Assembly (NCBI GenBank): GCA_034670405.1
Contig: JAXDDX010000142.1
Span: forward strand, 124,001 to 188,000
Direction: 5' to 3'
From: Hoplostethus atlanticus
Lineage: Eukaryota > Chordata > Actinopteri > Trachichthyiformes > Trachichthyidae
Length of the DNA stretch: 64,000 nucleotides
The notes beneath the pieces were generated by a model. That model searched no databases and was not told the DNA's origin. It worked only from the letters and a program-made list of their open reading frames with translations. Position numbers and translations under genes: made by a program. Of this stretch, positions 1 to 13,800 are shown piece by piece (the stretch's first letter is position 1; every line of letters begins with the position of its first letter).

Positions 1-2997
1 TGCAGGTGCAGACACTTGTTTTGAATTGACCGAAAATCACAGGCACTCAAGCTTGTGTTTTGCAACAGCATATATACGCATGCAAGTGCATGCACATATC
101 CACACATGCACACACATATATATAGATATGCAAAGACACACATGCACACACCTGGTCATGCAAAATTATTGCTTTTGGATGAGTTAACGCAGTCATTTAA
201 CACACAACTATTACTGTGTTGCTAAGATGAGTGTACTGAACTGTATGTCTCTTCATCTATCCTCTGAGGCCATATGAGTCAGCCAGCAATATAAATGTTT
301 CAGTGCTACTTCAGGGGTGTTTAACCACTGATCCTGAACGCTGTAATCCAGGGTAACTCCGTAATTGATTTCATACTACAAATGCTCTCTGTTGGAGGCA
401 TTTTGGATTAAAACCTTATTTGCCAAATGATGTGCCATTACGAATGGTAGTAGAGCTGTGAGTGTGCTACTTCAGAGTCCATCATGCCACAATGTGAAAT
501 GCTGTAATTTGCAATAATTGGTTGAATGCTCCTAAGCAAAACAGACCTGCACAGTTCTGTACATACTTGATCTTAACAGACAGAGAAAACTTAACCAGAC
601 AAGAGGTGTATTCTAAGTATAAGATTAACTGTGTAACTTTCAAAAGATAGCCACAGCTTTATCATACTGTAGCACTGGAGTGGAGCCTACGAAGCCATTT
701 CAGGCAGACGTACTCGAGTGGCGCTACAGCTCAGTTAGCTGACGTGTCAGCTGAGCTCACATGTTGCCATTGCAAATTGTGCGGTCTATTGAAACTGTCG
801 AACTCACTCGCTCATTCTCTGCTGCTGCTTACCCTGCCGCACTGTGTTGCTCTGCCACCGCTGCTGCTACTGCTGCACATGAATCTCACACCCCACCACC
901 ACCACCACCCCAGCATCCATCTGTGGGCTCTGTTTCATAGTCCCCCAAGGGAGGAATGCTATCGATGCTCCCTGCCTCACTGGGCTGTCTTAATTATGTT
1001 GCACAAAGGCCAGCAACAGAGCTTTGACAAAATAAATTCTATGTAATTGTTCTCGATAAAAATCTGATTGAAATATCAGAATGAGTGTGTGTTCCTTTTT
1101 TTGGAAGAAAACACAATGTAGCCTAGAACAGTTGTCACAGCATCTTTGTGATAGGACCAAAGAAAAGTGGATTGCAGAATTGTCTCTTCTTTTCCCTTGA
1201 GCCCTCAGGTATCTCCACATCCTCTTTCATTTACTCTATCTCCACCAATTCCCACTCTGGGAGGAAGGTGCTTCATCATACATCATATCATATAAATCAT
1301 CATAAATCCTTTCCTTATAGATACAAACCACATCACTGACGTCAACCTCAGGCCCGTAGTGATATATTGTATGTAATCTCGAGTGCATGTAATCTTCAAA
1401 GGCATAAAGAAATAGCATTGGAATAGATGCTATTCCTTTGCACCTTTTGATTTCATAATGCACGCAGCTTCAAAAACATCATCTCCTTCAAGTGTTAGAT
1501 GTACAATCCATGCTAGCAAGGTTTATGCTGTAGCTTCCTCTTGGCGTGAACCGCCTCCCAGTCTCATACTAACCTGTTCTGTCGGCTACCATGTTGGACA
1601 GCTGCTCTACTAATCAAGCTAATCCAAGCTAATCAGACAAATCTTTGGCAGTATTTTGAAAGATAAGTGTTAAAAAGATTTAAAACAGAGGTAATAGTTT
1701 ATTATTGAGCACATGAGGTAAACTTTAGGTTGTTTACAAAGCTAAAATCTATGAAAACTGATAACCATTACCTAGTCTTGCTTTTTAAATATAATCAAAA
1801 AGGATGTGGGAATATACAGTCACCTCTGTCTAAACATTGTTGCAGGTCCTTGGTTGTTTGTAGATATTTCACACCATCACACCATTACTCATCTCACACA
1901 ATATTGACAGTGTTTAATCTCTCTGGTTGTTTGAGGTTAAGTACACTAACAACAGTTGAGCACAGACTCACATCACTCCAGGCTGTTGGAGGAAACAGGT
2001 GAATACTGAGTGCCAGAGTGCTAAAACAAACCAGAAAACCCAGATTAGGAACATTTGTGCAGGGTCCTCTAGGAATATTCACACCAACTGGTTAAAGAAG
2101 ATTGTGTAAATTAAGGAAGTCATGCGAAAACATCTGCTTGGAGTTTTGATAAGTTTGTTTTTTATTATTGTTGGAGTTGTTGGAGGATGGAATTTCTCAG
2201 TGATCATTTCATTAACTACCATAACTTTATTGTAATCATGAAAAAAAAGAAAATATTTATTGTCATTCATCACTATCTTTGAGTCTTGATTGTAATGAGA
2301 ATATGATTCATTATAAACCATTCCAGACATTTTAAATTTCTGTTTCTGTGTTAAACCGGATACTCTTAGAGAGCAGGCCATGCATTTTAATTTATGACGA
2401 AAATGAAAATCATCCATGTCTCTTGGTATAATCTTTTTTGAGTTTTTGAAATATCTGGGGCACTGTTTCCTTGGTGAAATGACTTCAGTATGAATCGTGG
2501 CTCCTCATTTATCCACTCACATGCACAAAATAGTACTGGGGTCATCCCTCGAGTGAATTGTCTTCTCCTTCTCTCCCAGTCATTCACCATATCTACAGTG
2601 CCAGTGGCCTCATTTGATTGGACAAGCCATAAATCACACGTAGTTGAACGGTGGAAGTGAAGAAGGAAATGCTCCTTCCTCCCTCAACAGCTACCACGGA
2701 GGTGCCCCTGAGCACTGATCTTTAAAAGACCACGTTCCTAATCAATAAAGTAAAGTAAAGTAAAGATAAAGATTCAAATGACCACCCTATGCATGCCGGT
2801 ACTTGGTGGGTTATGAGGGTGAAAGTCTCAGAGTTGCCACACTGTCTGCTATTCCCGAGGTACATCCCGAGGCACTTTGTCGCGTGAGTGTTGAGATTAA
2901 CTCTCCCTGGGGACATTGTTATTCAGAAGGGATGTATATGAGTGGTGACAGCGATAGCCTCACAACTCAAGGTCAACCTCCCACCAAGACCCATTGG

Positions 2998-3000
<3 letters not shown>

Positions 3001-3046
<46 letters not shown>
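3001..3046. repeat. (CA)n microsatellite
   Basis: 23 perfect CA units in the leftmost slc2a9 intron. Confidence 0.95.
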
Positions 3047-3049
<3 letters not shown>

Positions 3050-3299
3050 CCCCCTGTGCATTTGCAGTGTCATATATATCCTAGCAACTCACAACGGGTG
3101 CTATTTAGTATGGTAATATATGGTAGCACCTGCCGTTGTGATTCTGATCACAGACACACCGGTTGGCTTATTCCAGTCGCTGAAGCAGTCCGGAAGCACT
3201 GCGAGCAGAGCCGTGTGTCACTTCTCTAGTTTGAAAAGTGAATACATCTAGACAGCCAGAGACGCTTAATGTGTCAGTAATGTGTTTTTCACATTGGAG

Positions 3300-3414
3300 T
3301 AGTAAGGAGAGAAAAAGAGAAAGTGAGAGAGACAAAGAGAGAGAGAAAGAGAGATTGAGAAAGAGAAAACGAGAGCGATGTCAGAGAAAAAGAAAAAGAA
3401 AAAGAAAGAGAGAA
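3300..3414. repeat. GA-rich low-complexity tract
   Basis: Imperfect GAGA/AAAGA run. On the transcript strand it is a CU-rich tract just downstream of the exon at 3447-3522. Confidence 0.85.
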
Positions 3415-3446
3415 TCTCAATCCATACTGTAGGTCAGCAGCTTTAC

Positions 3447-3522
3447 CTGGCCCGGAGCAAAAGGAGGCAATCACAGCCAGTATACAGACGTAACTGAGGT
3501 AGGGCATCCATGACACTCTGTC
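3447..3522 (-). CDS. slc2a9: slc2a9 exon, helix 10
   Basis: This exon encodes [17 protein letters not shown]... to ASFCSGP with one extra base, before gtaaag. The transcript acceptor follows a roughly 50-nt run of CT and CCCT repeats. The next exon (Gly-Ile-Pro-Phe in the family) was not found in 1-3446 and must lie left of the window. Confidence 0.92.
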
Positions 3523-4397
3523 CTGAGGAGGGAGGGAGGGAGGGAGGGGGAGGGAGAGAGAGAGAGAGATGATTGCAATGATCAGATCATTGGGTCATCT
3601 AAAAGATCTCTAGTCGACAACACTGCCTGCCAAAGTAATAATAATGTAATTAATGTCTATGTATCTATATGGATTATGGATTTTTATTATGGACTGTGGT
3701 GGAACATTAAGTGCTGCTGATCAGCATAAGGTGCACTGCATTTGCTGTCATAATAAGAGTGCAATTAAGTGTTATTTGCAGGTTGTCAGAAATTTGCAGA
3801 GATGATATGTGGTAACCTCATTTATTCAGCATATAAAATCCTGACTGTCTGGCAACAATATAATAGGACTAGCAATGAGCAGCACCAATGTGTATTGTAT
3901 GACAGCAATTAAGTCTGGAATGAGGTCATTAGAAGTGACTTACCTGTAAATTGAGGAACACAGTGAGAAGACTGAAGCACACGGCCATGGCAGAGAAACC
4001 AAATATGAGGAGGGGTCTCCTCCCGATTCGTTCGATCACTAAGCCCTGGGGACAAGACAGACAACAGTGTTAGATTATGTGAACATGTGAAACAATACAT
4101 CACGTGTCATATTAAAAGAAAATTGATTTCTCCAAATCAATAAGTCACTTTCTTTTGTGGACATGTAGTTGATAGTATGTGCCTCTCATCTGAATTCTAA
4201 GTGTGTGTGTGCCATGTGATAACATTTTTGCACATGACAGTCCAGGATACAAAAATAAAACCTCATATAAATGCAATCATATACAACACATCCCTAGTTT
4301 CTTAACCTTTCCAGTATGCCACCTGGAAATCCTGCTGAAATAAAATGGGGTCTGTTGGTGGAGACTGTCATACAATGCATCATATATACAGATGGAG

Positions 4398-4439
<42 letters not shown>

Positions 4440-4764
4440 TATTGGTTCATAAATAATCCACAGGTATATTCTGGCTCTCCACCCAGGAGTGTTGCTAGAG
4501 GGATCATGAGTGGAGAGTGTCCCCCGACCGTCAAATCCACACCGAGCTTAAAGCAAACCCTGAGCCAAAGCTTCTTTCCCCACGGCTTGAGAGGCAAGCT
4601 GAGTGAGCATTAAATCATTCATGGTGCTGTCTCCACCTCACCTAAACACTGATATTTCATGAGGTTGTGGAAAGGTCACTGGTATTTGTACAGTATTTAT
4701 CCCTTTACCAACGGGTTCCCGAGTGGGGATACTCGGTGGAAAAAGATAGTGTGCTGTGTGTCCC

Positions 4765-4809
<45 letters not shown>

Positions 4810-7800
4810 GTTTAGGTAGGTGTTCACGCTAGACTTTTCTGCTCTCTTTCACTCTTTATTTCCAATGTTTTGTTCTTTTTCATTTCCATGTGAAAAGTAT
4901 CCCTTTGTTTGTGGGTTATTCCCTCAAGCTAATGTGCTTTAGATTTGCTGTGGCTGCGGTGGGATCTGTGTGTGTGTGTGTGTATTGTGTGTGAGACAGT
5001 ATCAGTCATATCTCAGCAGCTTCTCTGAATTCCAGGACATGCACGAGGACTGGAGGATCTCTGCTCACACCCCACTGCACCCTGAAGGCACAGAGCTTTC
5101 CTCTCCCTGATGCTCACCACACTGCAGGACTCAGCCACACACATCGTCCACCGGCTACGGCTCATAAAGCGCTCTCAAAGTGAGAGAGTGTGAATGTGTG
5201 AGTGTGTGATGGAGGGTGGGGACAGTAGTGTAGGAGTGTGTGCATCATTGATAGTCACAGGGATGTCGGTCCTGAGGGAACAACAATGTGTGTGTGTGTG
5301 TGTGTGTGTATGCATTTGTGTGAATCCTTGATCCTTTCTGCTGCATTCATTCATTGGTTCACTCTTCAATGCACATACATTATATTACGGCTACAACTAC
5401 ATAAGGTGAGAAAGTGTTTCCAGAACTGGGCAGAATGACTACAGTTACACAATGTGAATAAACATGATCCAATACCACACTCCTTGCCAGACTCAACAGT
5501 GGCCAGCACGGGGCCTTCAGGGCCCTACTGTTGGCGGGGCTAAAATGCCTGGTCATTATCCATCACATCAAGAAGCAAATGAGCCATCGAACTGGCCACA
5601 GCTTCAGGCACCGCTGGCCCTTCACATGTACCGTCATTTCTCCACCAACCCTAGTAAGACCCTTGGGAGAAGCATGAATGGGAAATCTACTGACAGATTA
5701 GCACACAACCTCATAAACATGTACTGACATTAGCACTTTGATTGGTTTCTCTTTAGTGTCACTCAAAAGGCAAATAACCTCGTAGGACAAAGACAGGTCC
5801 AGAAGGTCAGCTGTTTTTATGCCCAGTGATTATTTGTTTGCCAAAAGGATGCAAAGGGTGACGGCGTGACACAATACCTCTGATGTAATGTGGGGCGGCA
5901 TGCACGCCATGATTACTGTGTAATGTGCCAACCATATAGTGACAACTCTGCTACAGTGAAAGGGCAATGGCACAGTAGGACAATGGAGAATGGGGACTAG
6001 CAGGTCAGTGGACAGCATTATGCACGTGAGAGATAAACCTGTCTTGACTTGCTTCTAGGCTCTATTCAAACAAACAATCACAACAGCAGTAAGCATAAAG
6101 AGAAATTTTCACCGTAAAAATGTTCATTCCATAAGTCACTGCTCTCACAGGGCTGCAGCTTCCTGTAGCTTCTGCAGTCAGTTTCTGCTAATTCAATAGA
6201 AATTCTAGACTGAATTTATGACATACTGAATGTTACTAATAGCCTGTACCTACCATACATTATGCCCGAGTCCTTATATTGGGCTATAAATAAAGATAGA
6301 TAGGTTGGAATAAGACATGCAAGGCCAATTAAAAGCAGGAAAATTCAGTGGTTGTGGTGGTAGCATATGAATACAAATATCACTCACTTTTACTGCGAGT
6401 GCAGACCAGCCACCAAAGGGAGGGCTGAGGAGGAGAGTAAGTAAATAATTGGTCGCCCTCACCCTCTAACCCATCCTTCACGTCATGGATGTGATCTTTG
6501 GATATGAGAATCAGACGGCTATTTTCTGCTGTAATTAACAATACATACATTGGCTGAGAGAATTAAAAAAATCATAGAGGCTAAAACAAAGCTTTAATTA
6601 AAGATTAAAGGGGAAGGGTGGCTAACTCCTCACCCAACACTGCAGGTGATGGACAGTCCAAGATGAAAGGCTTCACAGTCTGACTCTTTTTTTGCATAAG
6701 CAAATTAACTACTGTCAATCATTTTCACTCCCTCAAACCCCTTTGCACAAGAGCTACTTCTCACATAAGCTTCTTCAAACTTCTGTTGAGTGTCTGTGTG
6801 CACTCTCTTGATGAGAACACAATGTAACTCAGGATCATTAGCCATCGCAGTGTGACTCAGGTTGATCATAGTTGTCTTAGTGATTATGTGCATTTGGAAG
6901 GTGAGGCTACTGTCCATACAGTAGCAACATACAGGCCAGTGCTGCATTCATTGTCACAATAGCATCAACAGTCTAAAAAAGAGCAACAGATAATTATTCC
7001 TGAGTGCTCAAATAAAGATGCATATGTAAAAGAACCACATGACAAAAAAGTGAGAGTGAGTGAAAAGTGAGATGTTGAAAGCTCTGCCTATAACACTGTA
7101 GCTCCAATGCTGCTTCACCCATCTCACCAACTAATAAAAACACAAGATTTGTATAAAAATGTTGACATTTTCTCTCCAATACTTTGCCTACATAACTCAA
7201 TACAACATATTGTTATATATGTATGTTATATACAGTATATATACAGACGGGTGACAAGTTAAAGGAAAAACCAACAACCAAGTGTCTTAGTAGCCGCCAG
7301 AACAGCTTCAAACTGGAGGGATGGAACACCATTCTTCCAAAAGATATTCCCTAACACATCGGTCCAAAATCTCCCATAGGTGTTCAATTGGGTTGAGATC
7401 TGGTGACTACGAAGGTCATAGCATATGATTCATATTGTCATACTCAACGTCAAACCATTGACCCCACCAGTGACCCCTCGTGCCCTGTGGATGGGGGCAT
7501 TGTCATCCTGGAAGAGACCACTCCCATCAGGATAGAAATGTTTCATTATAGGATAAAGGTGATGACTCTGAATAACTTTGTATTGATTTGCAGTGACCCT
7601 TCCCTCTAAGGGGCCCAGTGGACCCAAACCATGACAGGAGAATGCCCCCACAGCATAACAGAGCCACCGGACCCCCTCACTGTAGGGGTCAAGCATTCAG
7701 GCGTGTACCGTTCTCTTGGTGTACGGCACACATGCACTCACCCACTTGTCGAGAATATGGTGAAGAATGACTCATCTGACCATATCACTTTTTTCCACAT

Positions 7801-10800
7801 CTCTGTAAATCAGTGCCTATGGCTTTTGCACCACTGAACTCTCAAATGTGCGTTCCTCTTTGTAATGAGGGGTTTCTGCACTGCAACCCTACTATAATAG
7901 TCCTCTCTATGTAGTTGTCGACGGACTGTTCTTGCTGACAGTCTGATCACGTCCTGCCTTGAAATTCTCAGTCACCTGAGGAAGAGTTGCTCTTCTGTTT
8001 TTCCTTACATATCAGACTAATGCACGAGCATCACGGTCATCCAATGTGCAATTTTCACCACAATTTCCAAGCCTATTTACTGATATCTTTAGATCTAAAT
8101 GCAGATGTCACTTTAGGCACTGTTCCTATTGAAACACTAGCCAGTTGAGCAGTCTTGTGTCTGAGGCTCCTGCCATCCGGGCCCCAATAATCCTGCCTTC
8201 TCAGCATTCATGCCACAGAGCATGATAGGATGTTAATTGCTTAATTGTATCATGCAGTACACCAGTATGGAAGCATCTGTATGAGTTATGTTTCTCCACT
8301 CATTTATTCAGGTTTTTCCTTTAATTTGTCACCCGTCTGTATATTTGTTGGTTTTAGAACAAATTAACCCACAAAGCATAGTGAAAGATTTAATCCCAAA
8401 TAACAATTACACTTTTCTCTTTTTTCTCCTACTATTTTTCTGGGGATTCCCAATATCACTATTTCCACATAACATTCTAATTTTTAGTGCAACAGTCCTT
8501 TAGCAACAGTCCTATGTCCCATCCAGTCCTTTGTCTCATCAGTAATCACAAATCTTAATTTCCCTTGAGCAATGCCAGGAAAGTAAGATGGCGTCTTCTG
8601 GGTGCATGGAAAGCCTGGGTTCTCTATCTGCTCCCAAAACTCATTAAAGGCAAACTACACAAATCAAACAAGCCAGTAATCTCTTATTGCAGAACTTCAA
8701 TATTTAAAGAAAGGAGCAGATTTACCAGGTGAGCTGACCCCTGCATACACTGAGTCTTCCTCCAAGGACACCGCTTTCTCTGTAGTGGGGCATGAAAAAC
8801 CCACGTGTGATATGTAAGAGATTATTGTCTGTTGGTGTGCATGAATGGTAAAGGCATTACTAAAGGGATAAGATTAGAGCCCTGCAGTGCACTACATTTG
8901 TGATATTACGAAGCCTTTGAAAACATATCACCGGATTTGTCGATTTTATTAGAATACACCCTCTTCTACTGCACCTTTGCCATCCAAACGAATAAAGTCT
9001 CATTTTTAGCCAAAACCCTTATGTCCAAATATTTTATTTATAAATATAATCAATAACAAAATAATACAGTTCAAATATAAATATTTGAAGCATGTGAAAT
9101 ACCATTAAATTCGTCTTTCACTGGTCTCTCTAGTCGTATGGATTTTTCTCAACAGACTTTGGAGCCAGTAGAAGATTCTTCCTGGCTAGTTCTTTTTTTT
9201 AATAGATTTTGTTTCACGCATTTTGCCTTTATTTGACAGTCAGCAGTAGAGAGAGAGAGAGAGGAAAGATCGAGTGAGAGAGGAGGGATGACATGCGACA
9301 CAGGTCCCGGGTCGGACTGGAACCCAGGCTGTCGGTTACATGGTATGCGCCTCAGACCACTGATCCTTTGACTGGTTAACTTCATACCCAATTATTTACC
9401 CATCCGTTCTACTTCCCTACTTGATTTAACTAAAGCAAAAGGAGATTCACTTATTTTTGCACCAGCACTAATTCCCTTTAAACTATTTTCATTTTACTAA
9501 ATGCTCAATTTCCTCTAAGAAAATTGGTGAATACAGATCCTTTATTTCAGCTAATTTGGATTAAAGGAGTGACTGTATATGTTTGAATCCTGCCAGTGGC
9601 TCAGATACTGTTGCAATGGATAAGCTTCCATGTGAGAAATGTCATAAGGGTAAGCACAATATTTTTCAGTGTTATCTGTTTCTCTGAAGATATGTGTCAC
9701 TTAAAATAGGCTAAGTAATATACAATAGCGCCAATATTATCAATTCCATCATCCAACTGTGTAGGTGAGGGAATTGAGTGAATTTTACATTACAGAAGAG
9801 TCACATTGTGGTTGTCTTAGATTTATGATTTCTGGTTTATTTGTGAATGGCACTCAAACTGCCAATGCCTTTCTTATTATCAATGACAGAATGATGGTGG
9901 TGTTCAGTAAGTGTGGGTTGGGGATGGGGTAGGTGTGGGATTCAAGCTGTGACTGATGGGCTGGGAAGAGGTGAGATGCTGTGCGGCTAGCGGGTCTCTG
10001 TGCTGTGTTTGAAGGGCAAAGACTGGTGTCTGAAGTCAGTCACCTAGTAGCTAACACTGTCAGTGGGGCTTCCTCACAGCAGCAGATCAAAGCTCAGCTT
10101 TACTTTGCTCCAACTGAGAGGAATCACAGAACTGGATAGCAGCCCAAATAGAGTATTAGCACACCAATTAAATGGAGATGGATGGATCTTCAGAGTGGGT
10201 ATCCCACTGCGTTCTGAACCACCTTGTTTGAAAAATAGACAACAAATGACAAAACAAACAAAATGGACAAAAAATCCTCCTCCTAGGTGTTAATGAGTGT
10301 TTGTATTTTGCTGGTAATTTTCAAATGCATCCTTGTAGTTTATGTGAATTTAGTAGTGGAAAAATGTATGTTAAGCACCTGGCACTGTAGTGTGAGTGAA
10401 CACGTAGCCTTCTTGGTTCTGGTGCATACAAAGGAATCCGGATCAATAACATGCAACCTTTGTTAGGTCGGTAGCCTTTGTCTACAGCAGCAGTTAACAA
10501 GATTTAAATTGCGTAAGGCAAAGTATCGACTGCTTTACGCTGAAAGGAATTGTGTCAAAGCTGCAGTAAGGGATAGTCTAGCTCTACTCTTCCACTCTCA
10601 GGAATAGAGGACACATGCTACTGTTCACATCTATCATGTTGTTGTTGGACGTTATGGGAGAATAGAGTGAAATCAAATGAAAACATCAATACAGTATATT
10701 ACACCCCGTAAGCATTATAGGAGCCAGTGGGATTCCACTGGTTTCAAGTGTAATCATATATTCTCAGCTTTTCTACCTCACTGACAATTCAATAGGGGGA

Positions 10801-13800
10801 AAATTAAGGTAAACGCTCTGCAGATGCAAACTACAATAGGATTTATCTTGAAGGCTGCTTGACGTTTGTATGTATGCATGCCCTAGACAGAACGCTTAAA
10901 TACCATATATGCTAAATCTCTGACAAAGATTAGCTTTTGGGTTGCCAAGATTATCATACATTTTAGTGGTGGCATCAGGAGGGCTAAATACAATAACCTC
11001 ATTTTTTCATCATTCAGCTGCAGCAGCTACTTGAGTCACTGGGATTTACAGGGAGATACAGTTCAGTGTCATCAGCATTACAATGAAAAGAGATATTATG
11101 CCAATGAATTATGTGGCCAAGAGAGAGCATATAAATAGAGAACAAAATAGGACCAAGGATGGATCCTTGGGGGACCCACAGGTAGATTGAGCTACAGAGG
11201 ATGTAGAACTACCCAGGCCTACAGAGAATTGCCTATCAGAGAGATAAGATGTAAACCAACAAAATTGCTAAGATGATCCGAGATGGTTGATGGTTGATCA
11301 TAGGTTGCACCTATAATGAATCTAAGTCTGTTTGCCTCCATACCATACAGCTCCCTCCAGCAAAGTTTCTTCCTCTCTACACATTCCCAATTCATCCACT
11401 GACTATGTTTTGCCTGAGAGACAGCGTTAGCACACCTTGCTGCTTCCTCCTGCTGCTGAATTTAGACTTTCTTTCTTTTCCCTGATGGAGTTGCCTTACT
11501 CCATGAAGGTTGCCCTGAGCATAGCCCTAATCCTCCCTGCCTTAGTTGCACCTGCCCTACAGCATCCTTGAGCTCTGACTGTGCCTGCTGAACTGCTTAC
11601 TTTTGGATTCCATTTTCACCCCGGTGATACTGTAGGCGCTGCACTCCTAACCGTTAGGTCTTTCGACTCTGTCAGTGCCATCTCTAATCTTACCTTTGCA
11701 CATTTAAATCCCTCTGCTAGATATAGGCAGTTCTTTCCCATACACAGCTACACTGCTAAGACACCATGGGAGTCCCAGCAACTTCCTGACATACGAGCTA
11801 ACCAGCCTCTCTAACTTCTGTACCTTTGATAGGCATCTCGTATACTGTCAATGGCCACATAAGCCCAGGCAACAGAAATTGCAGGCACCACAGCTTTAGC
11901 TTTCCTCTAACTACATCCTGCCTCATCTCCTGAATCTGCCCCTTGTTATTTAGGTTTGCATCATACCACCTTCCTAAGCTTTCAATATTGGAATTGCTTC
12001 CTCATCTATATAAAATCTTCTCCAGTTTTTCCTTGACAATGGGGATGCTCCTAGACTTATTCAGTTTAATATTCATCCTAGACCAATTTAGGTTATCATT
12101 TAATTTGTTCAGCAACATTTTGCCACAAGGTGCTGTAGTAGTCACAGTATAATCCACATATGCCCATACATATATTACCCATTCCGAAATCCCTCTTTTC
12201 AATCCAATTTGTACATTAAATTCATTCAATTTAATTATATTCATTCATATAGAAATTAGGAAATTCCAACAATTAGGCATAATTGATAGAATATATTATC
12301 CCCTTCAGTAGACTCATCAGTTCAGAAGTCAGTTCAGAAGTCTAAGGTTCTGATAAACAAAATTCAACTACATGTGTGGCTCATATGCCTCATAGCCCTC
12401 ATATGCATGTATTTAAACCTGTGTGATTACAAATTTCCCTTATCTGATTGCGGCTCTTGCACAAATTCAGCAATGACGACTCCATCTCATGAAGGTTGTG
12501 GGCATTCATAGCCTCAGTGCATGCTAAAAAAGTTTTCTGGATGAGTAAAACTTTTGGCACCAGTCAAGGCAAACAAAAACTACCTTGTGATTATTCATAT
12601 CAAGAGCTAGCGAGTGGATGCACTGTAAAGAACCAGTCATGTCTGGTTGATCGAAAGCGGCAATACTCACTGAGATGATGGCAGCGAAAGTCTCTAAGCC
12701 GCCTGTGCTTAGGGTGATGTAGGGGAGAAGGTTCTCAGCAAAGCCCGCCTCCCGTAGGATCCCATTGGTGTAGTACCAGATCTATGAGAAAATGACACAT
12801 AAAATGTAAATGTCTTAAAACTATGAGTATCGTATCTTTTTTTTTTTTTTAACACTTTATTTTTCACTTCGTCCTACCGAGGCTGGACTGTGGTTGCACC
12901 TTGGACAGCCAGGGTCTGTGCTGGAAAAGAGTCTGGCAAGTTTATCCCCCGAGTAATGGAGACAGTGAAGTATCTTAAATTGAATTAGGCTGTGTCGTAT
13001 ACACAGTGAGGAGGTGTGTATACCTCATGTAGGGAGAGGGATTTGCACCGTTTTAATTCCTGTATCAGTGTGTAGATTGTAGAGACACGTTTCTTCTCAA
13101 AGGGATCTAGCTCCAGAATAAAGTCTAATTGGTTTCCTGGGTGGTAGGTGAGGAAATGAGGGAAACACTTTTTTGGCAAAACTACGGATTTGGAGGTACC
13201 TAAAAAAATGGGATCTGGGTATGTTATGGTCTTTAGTAAGTGTTTCAAAGGAGGCAAATGTATCGTCTGTAAATAGATCACAGAAAAACACCAGTCCATT
13301 TCTATGCCAATGTTGAAACGTTATCCAACACAGATGACGGGAAGAATTGATTATTTGCTACTGGGAAAAGTGAAGCTACTGTGAAGCTACCGGGTTTGGT
13401 ATCATATCTTTTAAATACTATTATCCATGAAAAGATATACATTTCTATATCCAGTTCTTGTCATTTAATCAAAGTTGATTTCAGGGTGAATTGATGCTTT
13501 CTGTTCACTCCTTCAGTCACAGTAGGATGTAAGCGAAAAGTAAATGCTAGAGGTAAAGTAAATAAATCACGATGCTTAAACATTTACCCAGAACACCCAC
13601 ATGACAATCGAAATACCAGCTGTAAACATTTCTATGTGAATACATGGATGGAGGCCTGTGTGACTTCGACCAACTGAAAATCAGAATGAGGCTGTAGTGG
13701 TCAGACAACAGAGCAAAGAGACTGGCATGATTATTAATACCAAGGAGAGTTTGAAAAGTCCCACTGTTAAATCAGATGCCCTGTTGCTTTCAGATATTGT

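Larger units (their letters stand above)
1..3446. other. slc2a9 intron, left part of window
   Basis: No slc2a9 exon was found here; the next exon (Gly-Ile-Pro-Phe) must lie further left. Contents are a TG/CA-rich start (60-150), a (TAAAG)n run near 2745-2766 next to a possible old repeat end (ggtgcccctgagca), and the microsatellites listed. Confidence 0.7.
4046..12670. other. slc2a9 intron of about 8.6 kb
   Basis: It holds three TG/CA tracts (4.4-5.3 kb), the Tc1 element, two dispersed repeats and R2/NeSL-like debris. In 5310-7240, 8342-9200 and 9380-11010 I see no gene, RNA or clear element. Confidence 0.7.
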
